Of a stretch of 64,000 nucleotides of DNA, positions 33,649 to 42,359 are shown one piece after another. Numbering within the stretch: position 1 is the stretch's first letter; every line of letters starts with the position of its first letter. The translations under genes and the position numbers were made by a program. Source of the DNA: RUG572 sp964386385 (GTDB lineage Bacteria; Verrucomicrobiota; Kiritimatiellia; RFP12; UBA1067); NCBI GenBank assembly GCA_964386385.1, contig CAYLRN010000012.1:1-64000 (forward strand). Direction: 5' to 3'. A model generated the notes under the pieces. The model saw nothing but the letters and a program-made list of their open reading frames with translations. It made no database searches and was not told the DNA's origin.

Positions 33649-35406
33649 ATGAGACAGGAGCAGATACCATACGGCGTGAAGGACTTCGGGCGGATTCGCA
33701 TGGAGGGGCGCTACTACGTGGACAAGACCGCGTACATCCGCGAACTCGAGAGGCGCGCGGACTTCCTCTTCTTCGTGCGGCCGAGGCGGTTCGGCAAGTC
33801 GCTCCTCTGCGAGACGCTGCGCTGCTACTACGACGTCGCGGAGAAGGGGAACTTCGAGCGTCTCTTCGGAGGACTCGACATCGGGCGGAATCCGACCGGT
33901 CTTCAGAACCGCTTTGTCGTCCTGCCGCTCGACTTCTCGCTCGTCAACAAGTACTACGCGCCGACGTGGGCGGACAAGTTCGAGCAGTACATGGACATCG
34001 CGATGAGGAACGTCATCGACGGTCACCGCGAACTGCTCGCGCAGGTGACCGACGTTGACGCCCTGCTGCGCATCCCCGGCGCCGGCGCGAAGTTCGACGC
34101 GCTCGCCCCGCTCGTCCACCGCCTCGGCCTCGGCGTCTACGTGATCGTGGACGAGTACGACAACTTCACGAACGAGATCGTCTCCACGGCGGGGAAGGAC
34201 CCCTACAAGGAGATCACGCACGGCACGGGCTTCTACCGCGGGTGGTTCAAGCAGTTCAAGGCGACGTGCGACCGCATCTTCATGACGGGCGTCTCGCCCG
34301 TGACGATGGACGACCTCACGAGCGGCTTCAACATCGCGACGAACATCTCGCAGTCCGCGGAGTTCAACGCGATGGTCGGCTTCACCGCCGACGAGACGCG
34401 CCGCCTCTTCGAGGACTTCCAGGGGGCGGGCAGGTTCACGGACGCGGCGGGGCCGCACCTCGCGACGGTCAAGGCGTGGTACGACAGCTACTGCTTCGCG
34501 GAGGAGCGCGTCGGGAGCGAGATGCTCTACAACTGCGACATGGCTCTCTACTACCTCGGAGAGCTCGTGGCCTCCGGACATCCGCCGCGCAAACTCATCG
34601 ACGCGAACATCCGGAGCGACTGGAAGAAGCTCTCGGCGATTCTCGCCGCGCAGCGCCACGCGGAGACGTTCGACGGCGTCCTGCCGCTCACGGAGGAGCT
34701 GGCCGACAGGGGCGAGGTCTCCTTCGCGCTCGTGGACAGCTTCCCGATAGAGGGGATTCTCAAGGAGGAGAACTTCAAGTCGCTCTACTACTACTACGGA
34801 ATCGTCACCATGTCGCGCTTCGTGCGCGGCGACCTCCAGTTCCGCGTCCCGAACGAGTGCGTCCGGCGGCAGATCTTCGACTACATGCGCGACGAGTACG
34901 CGAAGCGCCCGAACGCCGTCGACACGTCCGAGTTCATCGCGCGGTTCAACGCGTTCGCGTGGGACGGCGACTGGAAGGGCTTCCTCTCGTACCTCGCGGA
35001 GAAGTACCGCGACAACGGCTCGCCCCGCGACGGCATATGCGGCGAGGCGCGGATCAACGGCTACCTCCGCGCGTACCTCACGATGAAGAGCGTCTACATG
35101 GTGAAGCCGGAACTCTCGCATCCGTGCGGGTACTCGGACTACGCGCTCTTCCCCGACAGGACGCTGCCCGAGGGCTCCGTCCCGGAGCGCAGCTACGTGA
35201 TCGAGATGAAGCACTCGCCCGCCGGCGCCTCAGACGCCGACGTCGCGGCGAGGCACGAGGAGGCCGTGGCGCAGCTGAGGCGCTACGCCGCGGACCCGAA
35301 CCTGCCCGCGCTCGCCGGCGGCACGCCCGTCAGGTTCATCTGCTACGAGTTCCGCGGCCGCGAGCTCGTCCGCCTCGAGGAGCTTGCGGACCTGGCGATC
35401 GGCTGA
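33649..35406 (+). CDS. AAA-ATPase/PD-(D/E)XK nuclease-like protein, copy 2
   Basis: 585 residues, same architecture and length as copy 1: Walker A-like FVRPRRFGKSLL, Walker B VYVIVDEYDNF, and the C-terminal YSDYALFPD/YVIEMKHSP nuclease-like residues. The first about 85 residues and the last about 200 are nearly the same as copy 1 at the nucleotide level. The stretch between the Walker motifs (about 90-160) and a short stretch near 295-320 differ strongly. This mosaic points to recombination or gene conversion between paralogues. The start is chosen 7 nt after the extended -10 box. Confidence 0.85.
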   Translation: MRQEQIPYGVKDFGRIRMEGRYYVDKTAYIRELERRADFLFFVRPRRFGKSLLCETLRCYYDVAEKGNFERLFGGLDIGRNPTGLQNRFVVLPLDFSLVNKYYAPTWADKFEQYMDIAMRNVIDGHRELLAQVTDVDALLRIPGAGAKFDALAPLVHRLGLGVYVIVDEYDNFTNEIVSTAGKDPYKEITHGTGFYRGWFKQFKATCDRIFMTGVSPVTMDDLTSGFNIATNISQSAEFNAMVGFTADETRRLFEDFQGAGRFTDAAGPHLATVKAWYDSYCFAEERVGSEMLYNCDMALYYLGELVASGHPPRKLIDANIRSDWKKLSAILAAQRHAETFDGVLPLTEELADRGEVSFALVDSFPIEGILKEENFKSLYYYYGIVTMSRFVRGDLQFRVPNECVRRQIFDYMRDEYAKRPNAVDTSEFIARFNAFAWDGDWKGFLSYLAEKYRDNGSPRDGICGEARINGYLRAYLTMKSVYMVKPELSHPCGYSDYALFPDRTLPEGSVPERSYVIEMKHSPAGASDADVAARHEEAVAQLRRYAADPNLPALAGGTPVRFICYEFRGRELVRLEELADLAIG

Positions 35407-35447
35407 TGCCGAATGCGTGCGGCGCAGTGTTGAATTGCCGCATGGGC

Positions 35448-35458
35448 TGTGGTAGAAT
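35448..35458 (+). promoter_or_regulatory. Extended -10 promoter of the mtnN leader
   Basis: TGTGGTAGAAT with exactly 6 nt to the leader ATG at 35465, so transcription should begin at that ATG. Confidence 0.6.
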
Positions 35459-35464
35459 GGCGGC

Positions 35465-35512
35465 ATGAAATTTCGCCTTGAATGCGCATTGAATCAGGAA
35501 GGAGACCTTTAA
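35465..35512 (+). CDS. Putative 15-aa leader peptide of mtnN
   Basis: A short ORF encoding MKFRLECALNQEGDL starts 6 nt after the -10 box and ends in TAA overlapping the mtnN ATG (TAATG). Its own codons contain the GGAGA ribosome binding site of mtnN. If the transcript is leaderless, ribosomes must translate this ORF before reaching mtnN, making it a candidate for translational coupling or attenuation. It is too short for homology evidence. Confidence 0.45.
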   Translation: MKFRLECALNQEGDL

Positions 35513-36198
35513 TGGACGTTTCGCGTTTTGCACACCCGGTGTTCGTGGTGGCGATGGACAACGAGGCACAGGCCGTGGAGAGCGCCCTGGAAGGGGAAGT
35601 GACGGAAAGGACGATGTTCGGGCGGCGCGTGGCGTCCGTCGTCTTCAGGGGCGTCCCGGTGGACGTCGTGACGGCGGGCGTAGGCAAGTCGAACGCCGCG
35701 GCCGCCACGCAGCTGGCGCTTTCGCTGGGCGCGGACATTGTGGTCAACGCCGGCGTCGCGGGCGGGCTTCTCCAGGAGATGGCGGTCGGCGACGTCTACC
35801 GCGTCTCCGCCGCCGTGCAGTACGATTTCGACCTGTCGGCGATAAACGGGACTGATGTCGGCACGCTGAACGAGTGCGACGAACGCGAGTTCCCGCTTCT
35901 CGATTTCGGCGACTTGCCGTCGGCCGTCCTAGGCACGGGCGACAGGTTCAACGACAGCGAGGAGGACTTCCGCTTCCTCGTCGACGACGTGGAGGCTGCG
36001 CTGCGAGACATGGAGGGCGCCGCCGTCGCGCACGTGGCCGCCCGCGCCGGCGTCCCCTGCGCCTCGTACAAGTCCGTCTCGGACGTCCACGGCGGCGGCT
36101 CCACCGCAGAACAGTATCTTGAAAACCTGTCCGTTGCGCTGGAGGCGCTTGTGGACGCGACGCCGCGCGTCCTTGCGGACCTGCTTTTCGCAGAATGA
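35512..36198 (+). CDS. mtnN: 5'-methylthioadenosine/S-adenosylhomocysteine nucleosidase
   Basis: Removes adenine from MTA and SAH, the latter giving S-ribosylhomocysteine for LuxS. 228 residues. Catalytic residues are visible: E18 in MDNEAQAVES, E168 in RDMEGAAVAHVA and D191 in YKSVSD. TAGVGKSNAAAATQ and VVNAGVAGGL are family signatures. The ATG at 35512 overlaps the stop of a 15-residue leader ORF; an in-frame upstream start at 35482 would lie inside that leader. It is 25 bp before luxS. Confidence 0.92.
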   Translation: MDVSRFAHPVFVVAMDNEAQAVESALEGEVTERTMFGRRVASVVFRGVPVDVVTAGVGKSNAAAATQLALSLGADIVVNAGVAGGLLQEMAVGDVYRVSAAVQYDFDLSAINGTDVGTLNECDEREFPLLDFGDLPSAVLGTGDRFNDSEEDFRFLVDDVEAALRDMEGAAVAHVAARAGVPCASYKSVSDVHGGGSTAEQYLENLSVALEALVDATPRVLADLLFAE

Positions 36199-36223
36199 CA
36201 TGGTGACACGGAAGGAGAATGGA

Positions 36224-36739
36224 ATGGAGCTCATCGCCAGTTTTCAGGTCGACCACACGAAGATCGTCCCCGGCATATACGTGTCCCGCGTGGACGCGAT
36301 ATGCGACGGCTACGCGACGACGTTCGACGTCCGCATGAAGCGTCCGAACGTCGAGCCGGCAATCCATCCCAACGCGATGCACACGATCGAGCACGTGGTG
36401 GCGACGTTCCTGCGCAACGACTCCGAATGGAAGGACTGCATCGTCTACTGGGGGCCGATGGGATGCCTGACCGGCAGTTACCTCATCGTCAAGGGGCGTC
36501 CGACGCCGCAGGAGATATACCCGCTCGTCCTGCGCGCATTCGAGCATCTTGCGGAATACGACGGCGAAGTGCCAGGCGCGACGCCGGTCAACTGCGGCAA
36601 CTTCCTCCTTCACGACCTGCCGATGGCGAAGTACGAGGCGGAGAGGTTTCTTGAATGCATCAGGAAGTCGCCGTGCTTCGAGTATCCGACGGCGGAGCGG
36701 CCCCTCACCGAGAAGGGCATGATGTTCCACGATTCGTGA
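36224..36739 (+). CDS. luxS: S-ribosylhomocysteine lyase (AI-2 synthase)
   Basis: Cleaves S-ribosylhomocysteine to homocysteine and DPD, the AI-2 precursor. 171 residues. The metal site is HTIEH (H53, E56, H57) plus C124 in NCGNFLLHDLP, and the catalytic Cys is C81 in GPMGCLTGSYL (usually GCRTG). AAGGAGAA precedes the chosen ATG. Together with mtnN it forms the two-step SAH recycling pathway, and the organism may therefore signal with AI-2. Confidence 0.96.
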   Translation: MELIASFQVDHTKIVPGIYVSRVDAICDGYATTFDVRMKRPNVEPAIHPNAMHTIEHVVATFLRNDSEWKDCIVYWGPMGCLTGSYLIVKGRPTPQEIYPLVLRAFEHLAEYDGEVPGATPVNCGNFLLHDLPMAKYEAERFLECIRKSPCFEYPTAERPLTEKGMMFHDS

Positions 36740-36750
36740 AGGACGCGGGG

Positions 36751-37650
36751 ATGACGCCGTTTTCATCGGATGCCGCCATCGGACGGCGCGGCTTCGTCGC
36801 GGGCGCCGCCGCGGCGGCGTTCGCCATCTCTTCGCCGCTGTCCGCCTTTTCCGCGCCGTCTGCGCGGCGGCCGCGCCTGGCGTTCCAGGTCTATGGAATC
36901 CGCGACCTGTGCGCGCGCGATTTCCCGGCCGCGCTCAAGGCCGCGAGGGGGCTTGGGTACGAGGGTGTGGAGACGGGACGCTTCTACGGACGCTCCGCGC
37001 GCGAGCTCGGCGCGCTTGTCCGCGACGCCGGGCTTGATCTCGTCGCTCTCCAGCTCTATCCCCACGCGCTCACCGAGCCGCAGCTGCGCGACACGATCCG
37101 CTTCTGCCACGAATGCGGGTGCAGGCGCGTCAACACGGCCTGGTTCAAGGCGGGTGCGGAGAACGAGAACGACTGGCAGCTCGTCGTCAACGTCCTGAAC
37201 CACGCGGCGGAAGTGTGCGCCGGCGAGGGAATCGAAATCGGCTACCACAATCACGGCCAGGAGTTCCGCGTCTCGTTTGGCGGGAAATCCGCGCTGGCGT
37301 GGATGTACGGGCGCTTTTCGCAGAAGGTCAGGCAGGAGTTCGACCCCGGATGGTGCGTCGTTGCGGGGGGCGATCCGCTTGAGTGGATTGCGGCGCATCC
37401 GGGGCGCAATCCGACTGTTCACGTCATGCCGGCGATCGCGGAGGCGACGGGCGGCGTATCCGATTCGCCAGGCCGGTATCGCCCGGGCGAATGCGGCGTC
37501 GGCGGGAAGTGGGACCGGGCGGACTGGAGGGCGATCCTCCCCGCGCTGCGCGACGACGGCGTGGAGTGGCTTGTCGTCAAGCCGACGGCGTTTCCCGGTT
37601 CGATGGCGGATCTGGCCGCAAGCGCGCGTTTCGTCGCGTCCTGTCTGTGA
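36751..37650 (+). CDS. Tat-exported sugar phosphate isomerase/epimerase-like TIM barrel
   Basis: 299 residues with a Tat signal (IGRRGFVAGAAAAAFAISSPLSAFSA). The body is a xylose isomerase-like TIM barrel: RLAFQVYGIRDLC, GYEGVETG, IEIGYHNHGQEF, FDPGWCVVAGGDP and a final VEWLVVKPT, with metal-binding His and acidic residues where expected. Export by Tat suggests a folded metalloenzyme acting on sugars outside the cytoplasm; specificity is unknown. It follows luxS by 11 bp but looks functionally unrelated. Confidence 0.82.
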   Translation: MTPFSSDAAIGRRGFVAGAAAAAFAISSPLSAFSAPSARRPRLAFQVYGIRDLCARDFPAALKAARGLGYEGVETGRFYGRSARELGALVRDAGLDLVALQLYPHALTEPQLRDTIRFCHECGCRRVNTAWFKAGAENENDWQLVVNVLNHAAEVCAGEGIEIGYHNHGQEFRVSFGGKSALAWMYGRFSQKVRQEFDPGWCVVAGGDPLEWIAAHPGRNPTVHVMPAIAEATGGVSDSPGRYRPGECGVGGKWDRADWRAILPALRDDGVEWLVVKPTAFPGSMADLAASARFVASCL

Positions 37651-37709
37651 AAACCGGGTTCGGCTTCGACGCACTTCACTTTAACGCACTGAACTGAAAG
37701 GGAATGGAA

Positions 37710-39125
37710 ATGAAGAAAGCGGCTTTGGCTCTTGCGTGCGCGCTTGCGGCGGCAGGATTCGGCGCGATGCGTCCGACTCCCGAATACCTGAAGAGGGCGA
37801 CGGTCTACCAGGTGGTGCTGCGCAACTTCACTCGCGACGGCAATTTCAGGGCGGCGACGGAGATGCTCGACCACGTGCGGAGCATCGGCGTCGACGTCGT
37901 CTACCTAACGCCGTTCGTGGAGATGGACTGCGACATGGACGAGTCCGGCTGGTCCGAGCGCCAGAAGAAGAGCGGCTTCGGCTCGCCGAAGAACGCATAC
38001 CGCATTTCGAACTACGACAGGATCGACCCAGAATACGGCAAGGACGCAGACTTCAAGGCGTTCAACGACAGGGCGCACGCCCTCGGCATGAAGGTCTACA
38101 TGGATCTCGTCTACCTCCACTGCGGACCGAACAACGTGCTCAAGGACATGTTCCCCGACGCCTTCCAGAAGAACCCCGACGGCACGGTGAAGACGACCAT
38201 CTGGCACTTCCCGTACGTGAACTTCAAGTCGCCGGGAGTCCGCAAGTACCTGATCGACTCCATGCTCCATTGGATGCGCCTTGGCTGCGACGGCTTCCGC
38301 TGCGACGTGGGCGACCTGGTGCCGCTCGACTTCTGGGTCGAGGCCGTCACGGCCTGCCAGAAGGTCAATCCCGAACTCGTGATGATCAACGAGGGGACGC
38401 GGCCGGACTATCTTGAAAAGGCGTTCGACGCCTGCTACGCCTGGCCGTGGAGCTTTTCGATCCGCAACTTCCTGACGCCCGGCCTTCCGGGGCAGAAGAA
38501 CGCGAAGTTCAAGACGCTTGACAAGAAGATGCCGGGCGTCCGCGACTACGAGGCGAAGATTCCGAAGGATTCGCTCATGTTCTGCTTCATGGACAACCAC
38601 GACTCGGCGAACGACGACTGGGACGACCGCTTCGACCGCGTCCATCCCGTCGAGGCCGGCAACGCCGCGTTCGTCCTCACGTTCCTGCGCCGCGGACTGC
38701 CGCTCGTCTTCAACGGCAACGAGATTGCGGACAACGCGCGCAACTCCTTCTTCGCCCCCGTCGAGCATCCCGCCCGCGCCTACAAGACGATCGACTGGGC
38801 GCGCGCCGTGCAGCCCGCAGGACAGAAGCGCCTCGCGCTCATCCGCGCGCTCGCGAAGCTCCACCACGACGACCCCGTCTTCTACGACGGCGACATGACG
38901 TGGGTGACGGCGGGCGAGGCGAAGGGCGCGATCGCGTTCGTGCGCAGCCATGGCGGCCGCAGGGTGTTCGTGACGGCGAACCTCACGCCGAACGCGGTCG
39001 AGTTCACGCCTGAGGGCGTTTCGTTCGCGGAAGGCGGCAAGACCGTCCTCTCCGAAGGCGCGAAGGTCGCCGGCGGCGCGGTCAACCTGGCGCCGTACGG
39101 CCATCTCGTCCGCGAATGCCGATAG
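37710..39125 (+). CDS. Exported alpha-amylase family enzyme (GH13)
   Basis: 471 residues. Signal peptide (1-19) then a GH13 barrel: VVYLTPF, nucleophile D199 in GCDGFRCDVGD, acid/base E228 in VMINEG, and third acid D298 in FMDNHD. A C-terminal beta-sandwich follows (about 390-471). It should hydrolyse or rearrange alpha-glucans or maltodextrins outside the cytoplasm. The second ATG (37710) is chosen because AAAGGGA lies 6 nt upstream, while it abuts the first ATG (37704). Confidence 0.88.
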   Translation: MKKAALALACALAAAGFGAMRPTPEYLKRATVYQVVLRNFTRDGNFRAATEMLDHVRSIGVDVVYLTPFVEMDCDMDESGWSERQKKSGFGSPKNAYRISNYDRIDPEYGKDADFKAFNDRAHALGMKVYMDLVYLHCGPNNVLKDMFPDAFQKNPDGTVKTTIWHFPYVNFKSPGVRKYLIDSMLHWMRLGCDGFRCDVGDLVPLDFWVEAVTACQKVNPELVMINEGTRPDYLEKAFDACYAWPWSFSIRNFLTPGLPGQKNAKFKTLDKKMPGVRDYEAKIPKDSLMFCFMDNHDSANDDWDDRFDRVHPVEAGNAAFVLTFLRRGLPLVFNGNEIADNARNSFFAPVEHPARAYKTIDWARAVQPAGQKRLALIRALAKLHHDDPVFYDGDMTWVTAGEAKGAIAFVRSHGGRRVFVTANLTPNAVEFTPEGVSFAEGGKTVLSEGAKVAGGAVNLAPYGHLVRECR

Positions 39126-39158
39126 CCGCGCAATTTGCCCTCTGCCGCGTACTTGTGG

Positions 39159-39164
39159 TATACT
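39159..39164 (+). promoter_or_regulatory. -10 box of ileS
   Basis: TTGTGGTATACTTG, with TATACT in the extended TGG context. The start is predicted about 34 nt before the ATG, leaving the AGGAG site. Confidence 0.55.
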
Positions 39165-39204
39165 TGACCGCGTAATTTACGAATCACCACAGGAGTAGCC
39201 AAAG

Positions 39205-42200
39205 ATGTTCAAGCCCGTTTCGAACAAAGCCCAGTTCCCCCGGATGGAGGAGGAAATCCTCGCGTATTGGGCCGAGGGCGAGATTTTCAGGAAGTCGCTT
39301 GCGCGAAACGAGGGCCATGAACGCTACCGCTTCTACGACGGCCCGCCCTTCGCCACGGGCCTTCCTCACTACGGCCACCTCCTCGCCGGCACGATCAAGG
39401 ACATCGTGCCGCGTTACCAGACGATGCGCGGCAAGTACGTGGAGCGCCGGTTCGGATGGGATACGCACGGACTTCCGATCGAGGCCCTGGCGCAGGACGC
39501 GCTCGGCGTCGCCGGCGTCCCCGAAATCAGGAAGCTCGGCGTCGACGCTTTCAACGAGCAGTGCCGCTCGATGGTGCTCAAGTACGTCGGCGAATGGCGC
39601 AAGACCGTCACGCGCATGGGCCGCTGGGTCGACTTCGACAACGACTACAAGACCATGGACCCGGAGTTCATGGAGACTATCTGGTGGGTGTTCAAGCAGC
39701 TCTGGGACCAGGGGCGCGTCTACAGGAGCCACCGCATCATGCCCTACTCTTGGAAGCTGTCGACGCCGCTCTCCAACTTCGAGGCCGGCTCGAACTACAA
39801 GGACGTCCAGGCGCAGACCGTCACCGTCCGCACGCGGGCGCTCTCCGCCGAGAGCGAGGCGATGAGGGGGCTTCTCGCCGCCGAGCCTGTCGTCTATCTT
39901 CTCATCTGGACGACGACGCCGTGGACGCTTCCCGAAAACCTGATGATGTGCGCGGGCGCGTCGATCGACTACGTCGCCGTGCGCGACCTGACGGACGCGG
40001 CGCGTCCGGTCTACGTCCTCGCCGAAAAGCGCCTTTCCCACGTCTTCAGGAAGCCGGAGCAGTACGAGGTCCTCCTCTCCTGCAAGGGCGACGCGCTCAA
40101 GGGCATGGCCTACGAGCCGATCTTCCCGTACTACGCGGACAAGGCGGACGAGGGCGCGTTCCGCGTGCTGAACGACGACTACGTCACGACCGACGACGGC
40201 GTCGGCATCGTCCACATCGCCCCCGCCTACGGAGAGGACGACTTCCGCGTCTGCAAGGAGGCCGGACTCAAGGCGTTCGTCGATCCGCTGGACACGAGCT
40301 GCAACTTCACGGACGAGATTCCCGAATACGCCGGCCGCTTCTGCATGGACTGCGACAGGGACATCATCAAGCGCCTGAAAATCGAGGGCAAGCTCGTCCA
40401 CCAGGCCACGATGGTCCACGCCTACCCGTTCTGCGACCGGACGGACACGCCGCTCGTCTACCGCGCGATCGACGCCTGGTACGTGCGCGTAGAGGACCTC
40501 CACGACAGGCTCGCCGCCAACAACGCCAAGGCCCACTGGACGCCGGACTACGTCGGCGAGAAGCGCTTCGGCAACTGGCTCCGTGACGCGCGCGACTGGA
40601 ACATCTCGCGCAACCGCTTCTGGGGCAGCTGCATCCCCGTCTGGGTCAACGACGACGACCCGTCGGACATGATCTGCGTCGGCTCCGTCGCCGAGCTGGA
40701 AGCCCTCTCCGGCGAGAAGGTGACCGACCTCCACAAGCACTTCGTCGACAAGGTCGTCATCCGCAGGGGCGGCAAGACCTACCACCGCACTCCGGAGGTT
40801 CTCGACTGCTGGTTCGAGTCCGGCTCCATGCCCTACGCCCAGCAGCACTACATGGGCGGCGCCGGCGGACGCCCCGACATCGCCGGCTTCGCGGACTACT
40901 TCCCCGCCGACTTCATCGCCGAGGGGCTTGACCAGACGCGCGGATGGTTCTACACGCTCATGCTTCTCGGGACGATGCTCTTCGGCGAGTCGCCGTACAG
41001 GAACGTCGTCGTCAACGGACTCGTCCTCGCCGAGGACGGAAAGAAGATGTCCAAGCGCCTGAAGAACTACCCCGACCCCAACCTGATGCTGAACACGTAC
41101 GGCGCCGACGCGATCCGCCTCTACATGATCTACTCGCCCGTCGTACGCGCCGAGAACCTCAAGTTCTCCGAGAACGGCGTCAAGCAGATTCTCCGCGATT
41201 TGCTCATCCCGTGGTGGAACGCCTACTCGTTCTTCGTCACGTACGCGAACGTGGACGGCTTCGACGACGCGGAAGTCCAGACGCCCGCGAGCGACAACGT
41301 CCTCGACCGCTGGATCGTCTCGTCCCTCGAGACGCTCGTCGCCGACGTAGCGGAGGCGATGGACAACTACGACCTCCAGCGCTCCGTTCGTCCGTTCGTC
41401 GCGTTCATCGAGGACCTCACGAACTGGTACATCCGCCGCAGCCGCCGCCGGTTCTGGAAGAGCCAGAACGACGGCGACAAGCTCCACGCCTACCGGACGC
41501 TCCGCTACGTGCTCGTCCAGCTCTGCAAGGTGGCCGCGCCGTTTACGCCGTTCATCTCCGAGTCCATCTACCGCAACCTGCGCGGCGCGTCCGACCCCGA
41601 GTCCGTCCACCTGTGCGACTTCCCGACGGCCCGCGCCGGCGCGCGCGACCGCCGCCTCGAAGAGGAGATGGCCGCCGTCCAGGCGATTGTCAAACTCGGC
41701 CGCCAGCTGCGCGTTGACAACGACCTCAAGGTCCGCCAGCCGCTCGCAAAGATCTTCATCGCCGGCGTCAGGACCGACCTCGACGACCTCGTGCGCGACG
41801 AGCTGAACATCAAGACGGTCGAGTACGTCGCCGACGAGACGCAGCTCTGCGACGTCTCGTTCAAGGCGAACTTCAAGACGCTCGGAAGGAAGTGCGGACC
41901 GAAGATGAAGGCCGTCGCGGCCGCGATCGCCGCCATGACGTCGTTCGACGGCACGGCGACCGTCGAGGGCGTCGAGCTCTCCGCCGAGGACGTTCTCGTC
42001 ACGCGCCGCCCGAAGGCCGGCATGGTCGTCGCGTCCGAAGGGGCGCTCGTCGTGGGGCTTGAGACCGCCCTCACGCCGGAGCTCGTGCAGGAGGGGCTTG
42101 CCCGCGAATTCGTGAGCCACGTCCAGTCCATGCGCAAGGAGGCCGACTTCGAGGTCACGCAGCGCATCGCCGTGACGGTGGAGGCCGATGGCGAGATGAA

Positions 42201-42333
42201 GGCCGCCCTGGACGCATTCGCCGACTACGTTAAGAACGAGACGCTGGCGACGACATTGGCGTTCGCCGCCGTGGACGCCGAGTCCGCGGACCTGAACGGC
42301 CACGCGACGAAGATCGCCGTCGCCAAGGCATGA
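39205..42333 (+). CDS. ileS: Isoleucyl-tRNA synthetase (type 2, eukaryote-like)
   Basis: Charges tRNA-Ile. 1042 residues. The HIGH motif is PHYGH (54-58) within DGPPFATGLPHYGHLLAGTI, and KMSKR is at 614-618. A long editing (CP1) domain lies between them. The GPPFATGLPHYGH and RRFGWDTHGLPIE forms, rather than the GPPYANG-x-HxGHA form, place it in type 2 (eukaryote-like), the class associated with natural mupirocin insensitivity. It heads a long colinear run of genes; the next starts 26 bp downstream. Confidence 0.95.
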   Translation: MFKPVSNKAQFPRMEEEILAYWAEGEIFRKSLARNEGHERYRFYDGPPFATGLPHYGHLLAGTIKDIVPRYQTMRGKYVERRFGWDTHGLPIEALAQDALGVAGVPEIRKLGVDAFNEQCRSMVLKYVGEWRKTVTRMGRWVDFDNDYKTMDPEFMETIWWVFKQLWDQGRVYRSHRIMPYSWKLSTPLSNFEAGSNYKDVQAQTVTVRTRALSAESEAMRGLLAAEPVVYLLIWTTTPWTLPENLMMCAGASIDYVAVRDLTDAARPVYVLAEKRLSHVFRKPEQYEVLLSCKGDALKGMAYEPIFPYYADKADEGAFRVLNDDYVTTDDGVGIVHIAPAYGEDDFRVCKEAGLKAFVDPLDTSCNFTDEIPEYAGRFCMDCDRDIIKRLKIEGKLVHQATMVHAYPFCDRTDTPLVYRAIDAWYVRVEDLHDRLAANNAKAHWTPDYVGEKRFGNWLRDARDWNISRNRFWGSCIPVWVNDDDPSDMICVGSVAELEALSGEKVTDLHKHFVDKVVIRRGGKTYHRTPEVLDCWFESGSMPYAQQHYMGGAGGRPDIAGFADYFPADFIAEGLDQTRGWFYTLMLLGTMLFGESPYRNVVVNGLVLAEDGKKMSKRLKNYPDPNLMLNTYGADAIRLYMIYSPVVRAENLKFSENGVKQILRDLLIPWWNAYSFFVTYANVDGFDDAEVQTPASDNVLDRWIVSSLETLVADVAEAMDNYDLQRSVRPFVAFIEDLTNWYIRRSRRRFWKSQNDGDKLHAYRTLRYVLVQLCKVAAPFTPFISESIYRNLRGASDPESVHLCDFPTARAGARDRRLEEEMAAVQAIVKLGRQLRVDNDLKVRQPLAKIFIAGVRTDLDDLVRDELNIKTVEYVADETQLCDVSFKANFKTLGRKCGPKMKAVAAAIAAMTSFDGTATVEGVELSAEDVLVTRRPKAGMVVASEGALVVGLETALTPELVQEGLAREFVSHVQSMRKEADFEVTQRIAVTVEADGEMKAALDAFADYVKNETLATTLAFAAVDAESADLNGHATKIAVAKA

Positions 42334-42359
42334 GTCCATCCTGAAAGGAACTCCAGCCC

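Noticed and set aside
39184..42339. 1051-residue minus-strand ORF opposite ileS
   Set aside because: Exact shadow of a well-supported IleRS; translation is repetitive and without motifs.
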